This document shows positions 8,587 to 15,597 of a DNA stretch of 16,263 bases, piece after piece. The DNA is from Thermoplasmata archaeon UBA184 (GTDB lineage Archaea > Thermoplasmatota > Thermoplasmata > Lutacidiplasmatales > UBA184), in NCBI GenBank assembly GCA_002495185.1, contig DAEB01000050.1, positions 2,272-18,534 on the forward strand. The letters run 5' to 3'. A program made the translations under genes and the position numbers. The notes beneath the pieces were generated by a model that was not told where the DNA came from, made no database searches, and saw only the letters and a list, made by a program, of their open reading frames with translations. Numbering within the stretch: position 1 is the first letter of the stretch; each line of letters begins with the position of its first letter.

Positions 8587-9009
8587 ATGGTCGTGCACAC
8601 CATCGTTCACTTTGAGATTCCGGCGGACGACGCCGACCGGCTCGCCGGGTTCTACGGAACCGTCTTCGGCTGGAAGTTCGAGAAGGTCCCGATGCCAGAG
8701 ATGGATTACTGGTTGATCCGCACCGGTCCCCGCGGGAAGAGCGTCGGAGGGGGGATGTTCCGGCGGTCCGGGCCGGACGACCGCCCACGAAACTTCATCC
8801 TCGTCACGAAGATCGACGAGGCGATCCGGTCGTTCACGGAGGCCGGAGGGACCGAGGTGGTCGGCAAGGCGGAGGTCCCCGGCATGGGGTGGAGCTTCAT
8901 CGGTGCCGACCCGGAGGGGAACCACATCGCACTGTGGGAGCCCGCGATGCCGGCCCGCTCTCCGACGCGTCGCCGGACGCCCCGCCGGCGGGCACGGGCT
9001 CGGAAGTAG
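8587..9009 (+). CDS. VOC-family (glyoxalase-like) protein
   Basis: This 140-residue protein has the size of a two-module vicinal-oxygen-chelate fold. The first half has HFEIPADD and AGFYGTVFGWKFE, a typical VOC beta-alpha opening. The second half ends in a D-P-E-G-N-H-I-A-L-W-E signature, common in proteins related to lactoylglutathione lyase. VOC proteins often bind a metal and act as lyases, isomerases, dioxygenases or resistance proteins; the substrate here cannot be told. An in-frame ATG at 8566 would add seven residues. I prefer 8587 because GGTGG lies four bases before it and the possible TATA box would start transcription after 8566. The last 20 residues are strongly Arg-rich and lie outside the fold, possibly a nucleic-acid-contacting or disordered tail. 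It ends 15 bp from the convergent hydrolase gene. Confidence 0.85.
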   Translation: MVVHTIVHFEIPADDADRLAGFYGTVFGWKFEKVPMPEMDYWLIRTGPRGKSVGGGMFRRSGPDDRPRNFILVTKIDEAIRSFTEAGGTEVVGKAEVPGMGWSFIGADPEGNHIALWEPAMPARSPTRRRTPRRRARARK

Positions 9010-9024
9010 TCGCCTCGTTCTGCC

Positions 9025-9936
9025 TCAGAGCTTGGAAGCGAGCCAGCTCTGGGCCCGGGGCACGCCGTCGACCAGGACCGTGACGTGACCCTGGGTCGGC
9101 TCGATGTGCGCCTCCGCGTTCGGGATGCGGGCCGCGAGCCACTTCCCGTGTGAGACCGGGACGAATCGGTCCTCACCCCCGTGCCAGACCTGGACCGGCA
9201 CGCGGATGTCGCCGGGCGAAAACCCCCACGGAAGAACGTACGAGAGGTTGTCGTCGACCATCCCTTCGGCCCCGGGTCGAAGACCTTCCTTGAGCTGACG
9301 CACTAGAAACTCCGCGAGCTCGGCGGTGAACGCCTTCCGGTCGACCGGCGAGAGTAGGGAGGCCCAGCCGTTCCGCAGCTCCTCGGGGCTCCAGGCGAGA
9401 AGGGCCCTTCGGTCCTCCTGCGACTTCTTCTCCCAGGCCGGCTGGTCCCGGAGCATGAGTTGGAAGTCCTCGACGTTCAGCTCTCCCATGCCAGCGAGCC
9501 AGTCCAATCCCTCCGCGGGGTACGGTGCCACTCCCGAGAGGCAGGCGGCGCCCGCCACCCTCTCTCCGAGGATCGCCGCGCACGCGAGCGCAGGGGCTCC
9601 TCCTCCCGAGTGGCCCCATACGCCGAAGCGCCCGACTCCGAGCGCGTCGGCGATCGCGCCCACGTCGGCGGCGACGTCCGCTACCTGTCGTCCCGGCAAG
9701 GACGTCGAGCCACCGTATCCCGGGCGGTCGTAGGAGATCAACCGGATCCCGTTCGCTCGAGCGTGCGCAACGAAGAGGGGCGGGAGAAGCCGGGACCCCG
9801 GGGTCCCATGAAGGGCGAAGATTGGCCGGCCGTTCGCGTCTCCGTCCTCGAGCGCCCGGAGGGTCCGGCCTCCCCGGACGCGAACGGTGTGCTCGAACAA
9901 TGGACCCCCGCGCGTCGCGGGACCTTCCCGAGCCAT
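9025..9936 (-). CDS. Alpha/beta-hydrolase fold protein
   Basis: This 303-residue protein has standard alpha/beta hydrolase landmarks. HGTPGSR at residues 43-49 gives the oxyanion-hole loop. SYDRPGYGGS at 68-77 follows. G-H-S-G-G at 108-112 is the nucleophile elbow with Ser110. GGEDRFVP at 253-260 holds the likely acid Asp256, and TQGHVT at 281-286 the catalytic His284. The triad is complete, so it should be an active serine hydrolase (esterase, lipase or peptidase type); the substrate is unknown. Residues about 140-230 form a helical cap. There is no signal peptide or membrane helix, so it is probably cytoplasmic. An in-frame TAG lies directly before the ATG, so no earlier start is possible. 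It lies 71 bp downstream of the membrane protein gene on the same strand and may be co-transcribed with it. Confidence 0.92.
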   Translation of the reverse strand: MAREGPATRGGPLFEHTVRVRGGRTLRALEDGDANGRPIFALHGTPGSRLLPPLFVAHARANGIRLISYDRPGYGGSTSLPGRQVADVAADVGAIADALGVGRFGVWGHSGGGAPALACAAILGERVAGAACLSGVAPYPAEGLDWLAGMGELNVEDFQLMLRDQPAWEKKSQEDRRALLAWSPEELRNGWASLLSPVDRKAFTAELAEFLVRQLKEGLRPGAEGMVDDNLSYVLPWGFSPGDIRVPVQVWHGGEDRFVPVSHGKWLAARIPNAEAHIEPTQGHVTVLVDGVPRAQSWLASKL

Positions 9937-10007
9937 CTAATGATTTCGACCGCAGCGGGGGCGATGTCCTCCGGCGCCCGAGGGCTCGCCCGGCGAACGG
10001 GCGTCGA

Positions 10008-10604
10008 TCAACCGGGAACCCCGTGAACGAATGTGTAGCTCGCGGATTCGAGCTTCTTCAAGGCGCGCCACCGAAGGCGAAGTAGGTGCGAGTCGAACAG
10101 GAGCTTCTCGATCGGGTCCCAGAGGAGGACCCACACAACCACCACGAAGATCACATAGAGGAGTGCGAGGAGCCCCTCGGGCAGCTCTCCGGCCAGGAGC
10201 CCGGAGTTGGCGATCAGGGCGAACAACCCGGCCAGGATCACGAGCGGCAAGGCATAGCGGAGCGACTCCGCTCCCTCCGTGCGGTTGACCCGGATTTCGA
10301 GGCCGACGAGCTCCGCTTCGTTCGCAAAGAACCGCCCCAGCTGGGCCCGCGCGTTCGCCTCCCGCTCCGGTGGGGAGGTGGGATCGTCGGTCGCGACGAC
10401 GACAGTCACGTTCGGTTCTCGGCGCTGTTCTCGGACCGAGTCGACGAGGAACTCCGCGATGGACGAGTTCACCATGGGGCCCTGGTGAGGGTACTGTAAC
10501 GGAGCCTCCGGCTCGAACAGCGAGCCCAGGGTACGAACCCGCACCTCGACGGTACCCGGGGTCCTCGTGAGGGGCACAAGAGGTTCGAGCGTGGTCGAAC
10601 TCAC
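10008..10604 (-). CDS. Uncharacterised two-helix membrane protein (GTG start)
   Basis: This 198-residue protein of unknown function has a soluble N-terminal part of about 115 residues, including QGPMVNSSIAEFLVDSVREQ. Two hydrophobic segments follow, about residues 116-137 (YALPLVILAGLFALIANSG) and 144-163 (GLLALLYVIFVVVVWVLLW). A basic C-terminal region (DPIEKLLFDSHLLRLRWRALKKLE) comes last. The short loop between the helices implies both termini are on the same side, probably inside. The W-x-P-I-E-x-L-L-x-D segment after helix two resembles an unnamed family of bacterial and archaeal membrane proteins I recall, but I cannot name it. The GTG at 10604 is supported by a TATA box 26 bp upstream, which puts transcription start at or next to this codon. 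The next gene on this strand is the hydrolase. Confidence 0.8.
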   Translation of the reverse strand: MSSTTLEPLVPLTRTPGTVEVRVRTLGSLFEPEAPLQYPHQGPMVNSSIAEFLVDSVREQRREPNVTVVVATDDPTSPPEREANARAQLGRFFANEAELVGLEIRVNRTEGAESLRYALPLVILAGLFALIANSGLLAGELPEGLLALLYVIFVVVVWVLLWDPIEKLLFDSHLLRLRWRALKKLESASYTFVHGVPG

Positions 10605-10961
10605 ACCGAAGAGCAGGCGGGGGGGCGATTATACGCTCGCCGTTCGCCACCGCTCCGGGCTCCCGTCCGCACCTGCGCGGGCCACCGCGCCGTCCCCCGG
10701 AGCTCGTTCGAAGAGGCGGCGAGAGGGACTCAAGGCGGTCATGGTTCACGGCGAGCCCCGGTCGTCAACTTCGTTTGACAGGGAGGCTTTCCACGCATCC
10801 CGGTTGAAATGGCCGTTCTCGGGTAACTCTAAGGTGGGGACCCCCATGGTGGTACGGATGGCGCGAACGAGGGAGATCGCGACCCCCCGAAACGGCCGAG
10901 CCCCGCCCGAACGTGGGGGGACCCCCGCCAGACTCCCTCGGGCCCGGGTCGAAGGTGTACC
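10605..10961. other. 357-bp intergenic region between divergent genes
   Basis: It holds the TATA box for the leftward gene (10627-10636). A weaker AT-containing patch, GGTAACTCTAAGG near 10822-10834, could serve the rightward mfnB cluster but is too far from 10962 for a leaderless start. C and G runs near 10883-10888 and 10916-10921 could pair in an mfnB leader. An open frame on the plus strand (10567-10965) crosses it, but its basic, Arg/Pro-rich translation looks like GC-rich noise. I see no RNA gene or riboswitch here. Confidence 0.5.
10627..10636 (-). promoter_or_regulatory. TATA box for the membrane protein gene (leaderless)
   Basis: On the minus strand this reads GCGTATAATC, an AT-rich patch inside very GC-rich DNA. 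Its centre is about 26 bp before the GTG at 10604, the usual archaeal distance from TATA box to transcription start. The mRNA would therefore begin at the start codon. This is the clearest promoter in the window. Confidence 0.65.
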
Positions 10962-11726
10962 ATGATGCTGATGGTGAGCGTCCAGAACCTCGAGGAAGCG
11001 CGAGAGGCCGTCGCGGGTGGAGCCGACATCGTCGACGTGAAGAATCTTCGCGAGATGATGGTCGGGTCGAACTTCCCGCCGGTCGTACGGGAGGTCCGAG
11101 ACGCGTTCCCGAAGCACATCCACGTGAGCGTCACGCTCGGCGTGGTTCCGAACCAGGCCGGGACGGTCGCGATGGCGGTCTACGGCGCGGGCGCCCTGGG
11201 TGCGACCTCCGTGAAGGTCGGGTTCGTGAACAGCGATTACGAGACCGCTCTCCGCATCCTGAAGGAAAGCCGACGGGCGCTCGATGGGTTCGACACGAAG
11301 CTCATCGCCGCGACGTTCGCGGACAGCGACCTCTACCAGGGGATCGACCCCAAGCTCGTCGTGAAGCTCGGGAAGGAGAGCAAGAGCGACGGGATCCTGA
11401 TCGACACCCTCGTGAAGGATGGCCGGAACCTGTTCGACTTCATCGGGGAGAAGACGCTCAAGGAGCTGGTCCTGGAAGCGAAGGAAGCCGGGATGAGCAC
11501 GGCCCTGTCGGGGGCCCTCAAGGTTGCGAACCTCCACACGCTCGTCCGGATCAACCCCGATATCGTCGGCGTGCGGGGTGCGGTGTGCACGCGCGGAGAC
11601 CGGGAGAAGGGCGCGGTCGACTCCGTCGCGGTTGCTTCGCTGCGCGGCGAGCTGCGTCAGCGCCTCACCGGTGCGGTCGACGTGTTCGCCGGGGTCGATT
11701 CCCCCGTCCTCCGGGTTCCCTCGTGA
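10962..11726 (+). CDS. mfnB: (5-formylfuran-3-yl)methyl phosphate synthase MfnB
   Basis: MfnB condenses two molecules of glyceraldehyde 3-phosphate into the furan phosphate precursor of methanofuran, the formyl carrier of C1 metabolism. The 254-residue TIM-barrel sequence matches the Methanocaldococcus enzyme I remember. It opens MMLMVSV (family MILLVSP), then has AGGADIVDVKN with Lys27, LIDTLVKDGRNLFDF with Lys152, and DIVGVRGAVCTRGDR near the C terminus. Lys27 and Lys152 correspond to the two catalytic lysines of the characterised enzyme (Lys27 and Lys155). The ATG at 10962 fits the family N terminus; GAAGGTG lies just before it. The last 20-25 residues exceed the usual length of about 235. 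Its stop overlaps the next gene's start (GTGA), so the two are translationally coupled. No methanogenesis genes are in view. Confidence 0.93.
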   Translation: MMLMVSVQNLEEAREAVAGGADIVDVKNLREMMVGSNFPPVVREVRDAFPKHIHVSVTLGVVPNQAGTVAMAVYGAGALGATSVKVGFVNSDYETALRILKESRRALDGFDTKLIAATFADSDLYQGIDPKLVVKLGKESKSDGILIDTLVKDGRNLFDFIGEKTLKELVLEAKEAGMSTALSGALKVANLHTLVRINPDIVGVRGAVCTRGDREKGAVDSVAVASLRGELRQRLTGAVDVFAGVDSPVLRVPS

Positions 11727-12010
11727 CGGTCCCTCCGACTCCCTCCCTGACGGTCGATGGCACCCTTCTGACCTGCAAGGGGGCCATCGCGAAGTTGGAG
11801 ACGGAGTTCTCCCATCTCCCCTCGGGCACGGTCGCCCGGGTGCTGGTGAACGACGTGCCCAGCCGGATCGACGTGCGCGCGTGGGCCGACCGAAGAGGCC
11901 ACGGCGTTCTCGCCGACGCTCGTCAGGGGGAGGTCTTCGAGCTCCTCATCTCGAAAGGGGGTCCGATGTCCGGCGCCGCCCTCGCGGCCGCATCGGCCGA
12001 GCCGGGGTGA
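11723..12010 (+). CDS. TusA/SirA-like small protein with an altered Cys motif
   Basis: This 95-residue protein starts at a GTG overlapping the mfnB stop; I see no other in-frame start before the conserved core. The layout resembles TusA: a VDGTLLTCKGAIAKLE segment with Cys18 ahead of a helix, a beta strand (TVARVLVNDVPSRID), a second helix (VRAWADRRGHGV) and a final strand (EVFELLISKGG). TusA-family proteins carry sulfur as a cysteine persulfide for thiolation or cofactor synthesis. Canonical members read Cys-Pro at the active site. Here it is Cys-Lys-Gly, with no proline, and the second helix matches the family only loosely. Coupling to mfnB suggests a shared pathway. It is probably a TusA-like fold; sulfur-carrier activity is uncertain. 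Confidence 0.68.
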   Translation: MTVPPTPSLTVDGTLLTCKGAIAKLETEFSHLPSGTVARVLVNDVPSRIDVRAWADRRGHGVLADARQGEVFELLISKGGPMSGAALAAASAEPG

Positions 12011-12046
12011 CGGTTCGGGTCGGGAACGAGGAGAGGCGAGAGGTCT

Positions 12047-13024
12047 ATGCAGTACGGGCGCTCGGATGCGAAGGCGTGGGCACGAGAGAAGCTGGTGGGC
12101 CAGTGGACGACGATGATGACGCCGTTCACGGCGCGCGATGAGCTCGACGAAAAGGGGCTCGCCACGAACATCGAGCACGTCCTCGCACTCGGGACACGGG
12201 GACTCGGCTTCTCGTGGAACATGGGGGAGTTCTGGAGCCTCACTCGGGAGGAGAGGTACCGACTGATGGAGCTCGTGCCGGGGCTCGTGCGAGGTCGCGC
12301 GCTCACGGCGTTCCAAGTGACCGACACGTGCCTGCAGGATGTGGTCGCGATGGCGCGGCGAGCGCAGGAGCTCGGGTTCGACCTCGCGATCCTGGCCGCC
12401 CCGTACATCGTTACGAAGACCGAGGACCAGGTCGTCGACTGGGTGAGCCGGGTCGCCGAGCAGGTCGACATCGGCATTGCGTTCTACAACTCCCCCCAGT
12501 TCGGGATCGTGCTCGGAGCGAAAGCGCTCTCGCGCATGGCCGACCTCCCGACCCTCGTCGCGATCAAGGAAGCGAGCTTCAACCTCCAGATTTCTCTGGA
12601 CACTCACCTCGAAGCCGGGTCGAAGGCCGTCGTCAGCATGCCGGACGAGGAGATCTTCTTCGTCGGACGCCCGTACGGGATCCACCAGCAAGTGATGTTC
12701 GCGAATACGAGCGACTGGAGGTTCGACCGTCCCGGCGCGAACCATTACGTCCGGTTCATCGACCTCGCGACCCGGGGGAACTGGGACGAGGCGCTTTCAC
12801 TCTACGAGACGATCCGGCCGATCAAGATGGTCTCCCGGAAGTGGTGGAGCCGGCTCGTGGCGCGGACCGGGGGCTCGCTCCCCGTCCAGATGGTCAAGTT
12901 CTGGGGGGAGTTGATGGGCATGGCCGGCGGGCCGGTCCGGCCCCCGGTGCTGCCTCTCACCCCGGGCGAGCGCGACGAGTTGCGCCGCGACTTGGTTCAA
13001 CTCGGGCTCACCACGCCGGCCTAG
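12047..13024 (+). CDS. Dihydrodipicolinate synthase/N-acetylneuraminate lyase family aldolase
   Basis: This 325-residue class I aldolase-family TIM barrel would form a Schiff base with a 2-oxo acid. Lys174 in LVAIKEASF is the Schiff-base lysine. Tyr147 in IAFYNSP is the catalytic tyrosine, at the usual spacing. MTPFT near residue 24 is the family N-terminal motif. The normal substrate-carboxylate motif G-T-T-G-E is replaced by W-N-M-G-E (residues 57-61), although EFWSLTREER continues normally. It is therefore unlikely to be the lysine-pathway DapA and may act on another substrate. The C-terminal 90 residues are helical and longer than in DapA. GAGGAGAGG at 12028-12036 is the ribosome-binding site for the ATG. 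It lies 36 bp after the TusA-like gene, so it is probably the third gene of the mfnB operon. Confidence 0.88.
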   Translation: MQYGRSDAKAWAREKLVGQWTTMMTPFTARDELDEKGLATNIEHVLALGTRGLGFSWNMGEFWSLTREERYRLMELVPGLVRGRALTAFQVTDTCLQDVVAMARRAQELGFDLAILAAPYIVTKTEDQVVDWVSRVAEQVDIGIAFYNSPQFGIVLGAKALSRMADLPTLVAIKEASFNLQISLDTHLEAGSKAVVSMPDEEIFFVGRPYGIHQQVMFANTSDWRFDRPGANHYVRFIDLATRGNWDEALSLYETIRPIKMVSRKWWSRLVARTGGSLPVQMVKFWGELMGMAGGPVRPPVLPLTPGERDELRRDLVQLGLTTPA

Positions 13025-13126
13025 GGACGAGGGCGCTCGCGCTCGGTGGATCGTTTCGGCGCCCGGCTCATCTTCCCTTCACCTAACTCGTAAGTAGGCC
13101 GGTCGGCTCGTTCACGCCGAGGGACA

Positions 13127-14866
13127 ATGACCTCCGTGCGGGACGCCCTGGACCTCGTCGAACGCGGCGATCTCGAGCCCCTTCGCCGCGACCGGATCGA
13201 GGTGCCGGAACGGTTCAACTGGGCGCGAGAAGTGTTCGAGGGAAGGAACGTCCTGCGTTCTCCGGACCGCCCCGCCCTCATCTGGGCCGACGACCGGGAC
13301 CACGAGCTCCGTCTCTCGTACCGCGAGTTCGCGGAGTCCGGAAACCGTCTTTTGAACCTGCTTCGTCGCTTGGGCCTCAAGGAAAAGCAACCGCTGTTCG
13401 TGATGCTGCCGGTCTATCCGGAGGTCTGGCTCAGCTACTATGCCGCCATCAAGGGAGGGTTCGTCCTGGTCCCTGCGGCGACGATCCTGTCTCCCACGGA
13501 CATCGAGTACCGGTTCCGCCAGCTCCGACCGGGCGCGGTCCTCGCCGACCCGGTGAGCGCGAAGAAGATCGACTGGGTTGAGCTCTCCACGGGACAGCCG
13601 ATTCCGATCAAGCTCATCACCGGGGGCGTTCGGCCCGGGTGGACCTCCGTGGACGAGAGCCGGCAAGAGCCGACGGAGGCGGCCGCGGCGGAGACCCGCT
13701 CCAGCGACCCGCTCTTCCTCTTCTTCACGTCCGGGACGACCGGACTCCCCAAGATCGTCACGCACACGCACACGAGCTATCCCGTCGGTCACCTCGCGAC
13801 CTCCGCCTGGATCGGAGTGCGGCCGGGAGACGTCCATTGCAACATCAGTCAGGCCGGCTGGGCGAAGTTCGCCTGGAGCTCGTTCTTCGCTCCGTTCAAT
13901 GTCGGAGCTTCGACGTTCTCCTTCTACTATTCCGGTCGGTTCGACCCGCGTCGCCAACTGCAGGAACTGCAGGACCACAGCGTCACGACGTTCTGCGCCC
14001 CACCCACTGTCTGGCGGATGTTCATCCTGGAGGACCTCTCGAGGTACCGGTTCCACTTCCGGGAATGTGTCAGCGCGGGCGAACCGTTGAACCCCGAGGT
14101 CATTGATGCTTGGCGGAAGGGGACGGGAGTGACCCTGCGCGACGGCTACGGCCAGACGGAGTCGACGCTGATGATCGCCAACATGCCGGGGCAGGAGATC
14201 AAGGCCGGCTCGGTGGGGTGGCCCTCGTTCCTCTACGACGTGCGGGTCGTAGACGAGCACGGAGCGGAGGCGAAGACCGGGAAGGAGGGGAACATCGCGG
14301 TCTACCTCCCCTCGCATCCTCTCGGGCTGTTCGCGGGGTACCTCGGGGCTTCCCCCGAGGTCACCGCGAAGGCATTCCGGGGAGACTGGTACTTCACCGG
14401 CGACCGCGCCTATCGGGATGCGGACGGACGATTCTGGTTCGTCGGCCGCGCCGACGACGTCATCAAATCCTCGGACTACCGCATCGGACCGTTCGAGGTC
14501 GAGAGCGTGCTCGCGGAGCATCCGGCGGTCGCCGAAGCGGCCGTCATCGGGAGCCCCGACCCAATTCGCGGCGCCCTCGTCAAGGGGTTCATCATCCTGA
14601 AGCCGGGCCAGACCCCAACCCCCGAGCTCGCCCAGGACATCTTCCTCTTCTGCCGGACCCGCCTCGCGCACTACAAGATCCCAAGGATCGTTGAGTTCAC
14701 GAGCGAGCTTCCGAAGACGATCAGCGGCAAGATCCGCCGGACCGAGCTACGCTCGACCGAGGCGGAGACCCGGAAGCACAAGGAGCACCGGCCCCTCGAG
14801 TACCTGTACGCCGAGGTCGTGAAGGCCGACGAGTCGCGGCCGACCGGCGCGGCCACCGCGCACTAG
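13127..14866 (+). CDS. AMP-forming acyl-CoA synthetase, medium-chain (ACSM-like) type
   Basis: This 579-residue protein has the full adenylate-forming motif series. TSGTTGLPK (201-209) is the phosphate loop, DGYGQTES (339-346) binds adenine and Mg, YFTGD (422-426) holds the ribose-binding Asp, and GRADDVIKSSDYRIGPFEVES starts at 440. ISGKIRR contains the catalytic Lys535. The Y-R-I-G-P-F-E-V-E hinge is typical of medium-chain and benzoate-type acyl-CoA synthetases. It makes acyl-AMP from a free carboxylic acid and transfers the acyl group to CoA, so it would feed beta-oxidation or aromatic-acid use. The exact acid is not predictable. The ATG follows a GAGGG four bases upstream. A weak AT-containing patch (TAACTCGTAAGTAG, about 13084-13097) could be its own promoter, since the gap to the aldolase is 102 bp. 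Confidence 0.93.
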   Translation: MTSVRDALDLVERGDLEPLRRDRIEVPERFNWAREVFEGRNVLRSPDRPALIWADDRDHELRLSYREFAESGNRLLNLLRRLGLKEKQPLFVMLPVYPEVWLSYYAAIKGGFVLVPAATILSPTDIEYRFRQLRPGAVLADPVSAKKIDWVELSTGQPIPIKLITGGVRPGWTSVDESRQEPTEAAAAETRSSDPLFLFFTSGTTGLPKIVTHTHTSYPVGHLATSAWIGVRPGDVHCNISQAGWAKFAWSSFFAPFNVGASTFSFYYSGRFDPRRQLQELQDHSVTTFCAPPTVWRMFILEDLSRYRFHFRECVSAGEPLNPEVIDAWRKGTGVTLRDGYGQTESTLMIANMPGQEIKAGSVGWPSFLYDVRVVDEHGAEAKTGKEGNIAVYLPSHPLGLFAGYLGASPEVTAKAFRGDWYFTGDRAYRDADGRFWFVGRADDVIKSSDYRIGPFEVESVLAEHPAVAEAAVIGSPDPIRGALVKGFIILKPGQTPTPELAQDIFLFCRTRLAHYKIPRIVEFTSELPKTISGKIRRTELRSTEAETRKHKEHRPLEYLYAEVVKADESRPTGAATAH

Positions 14867-15083
14867 CCGGGCCCCACCGGTACCGCCGCTTCGTGCCCCC
14901 GAAACCGAGCGGGAATGTCACCGTGAGAAGATGAGGTCCGGCCGTTCCCGGGACCCCACCGCCCATCGTTCGTCGTATCATGGCCGACGGATTTGCCCGC
15001 CTCTCCCCGATGACCCATCGCATCGCAGGGTCTGAAGTTCCGGCACGAGAGTGGCGCCGCGGTCCCGTGGGTCGGGACCAGCT

Positions 15084-15090
15084 TTCTTAT
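15084..15090 (+). promoter_or_regulatory. Possible TATA box for the SHOCT-like membrane protein gene
   Basis: TTCTTAT stands out in GC-rich DNA 33-39 bp before the ATG at 15123. Transcription would start near 15113, giving a very short leader. This also argues against the upstream in-frame GTG at 15051. The evidence is positional. Confidence 0.5.
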
Positions 15091-15122
15091 CCCGGGACGC
15101 GGCGTCGCGAGGGCGACCAGCG

Positions 15123-15551
15123 ATGACCACACCGAGCCCGTACTATCAGCCCCCGGGAATGGCCTATCGCTCCCCACCGCCACGAACCCGCTGGGTCCCG
15201 ATCGTCATCGGTCTCCTGTTCGCGGTGGTCGCGGTCGTGATCCTCCTGATCCTGTTCTTCCCGACCGCCTTTGGGTTCTCGGCCCCGAGCGGACCGTACC
15301 GGTACGGTCTGGGGGGAGTCTTCGTGCTCTTCTTCGTCGTAATCGTGCTGTTCTTCATCGTCCGGGTCGCGTTCTGGAGCATGCGGGCGAGTCGCTACTC
15401 GCCGCGGTCGAGGGGCGGGGGCCCGGCCGCCTACGCCGGCCCGAACCGACCCGCGATGATCGCCCGCATGCGTTACGCGCGGGGGGAGATCACGCGCGAG
15501 CAGTACGAGCAGATCCTCCAGGACCTGCGGCGTCCGCCCGGCACCCCGTAG
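15123..15551 (+). CDS. Small two-helix membrane protein with C-terminal SHOCT-like segment
   Basis: This is a 142-residue protein. A Pro/Tyr-rich N terminus is followed by a first membrane helix (about residues 24-46, VPIVIGLLFAVVAVVILLIL) and a short loop. A second helix (about 60-85, GGVFVLFFVVIVLFFIVRVAFW) leads into a basic Gly/Arg linker. The end, ARMRYARGEITREQYEQILQDLRR, has the (R/K)YAxGEIxxEQYExxLxxL pattern of the SHOCT domain, usually found at the end of small membrane proteins and thought to mediate oligomerisation. The function is unknown. I chose the ATG at 15123, preceded by GAGGG nine bases upstream and a TATA-like box at 15084, over an in-frame GTG at 15051 that would add 24 residues. 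It converges on the dehydrogenase gene, 46 bp away. Confidence 0.82.
   Translation: MTTPSPYYQPPGMAYRSPPPRTRWVPIVIGLLFAVVAVVILLILFFPTAFGFSAPSGPYRYGLGGVFVLFFVVIVLFFIVRVAFWSMRASRYSPRSRGGGPAAYAGPNRPAMIARMRYARGEITREQYEQILQDLRRPPGTP
15292..15309. repeat. 18-bp perfect palindrome inside the SHOCT-like gene
   Basis: GACCGTACCGGTACGGTC equals its own reverse complement. It lies in the loop between the two membrane helices and encodes PYRYG plus part of the next codon. It could be a protein-binding site or chance in GC-rich coding DNA. Confidence 0.6.
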
Positions 15552-15597
15552 CGAGAGGAAGTGGGGCCCGCGTTCCCGCCGACCTCGACCGTTTCTG

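Noticed and set aside
6494..8788. 764-codon open frame antisense to the end of the giant gene
   Set aside because: Its translation is Arg/Gly-rich noise typical of the reverse strand of GC-rich coding DNA, with no recognisable domain; the plus frame has clear repeats, a membrane helix and motifs.
10883..10921. C-run and G-run pairing as a terminator or riboswitch before mfnB
   Set aside because: Only six simple G-C pairs, with no T tract or recognisable aptamer structure, in DNA where such runs are expected by chance.
10567..10965. Plus-strand frame whose TGA overlaps the mfnB ATG
   Set aside because: It overlaps the promoter and start of the minus-strand membrane gene, and its translation is basic and low-complexity. 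The overlap with mfnB looks accidental.
10913..11722. Extension of the TusA-like frame upstream through mfnB
   Set aside because: The extension is an Arg/Gly-rich shadow of mfnB; the TusA-like region begins only after the GTG at 11723.
14867..15122. Possible small gene in the 256-bp gap, such as a 34-codon frame from 14931
   Set aside because: No ribosome-binding site, no coding-like composition and no recognisable product; only the TATA-like box at 15084 looks meaningful.
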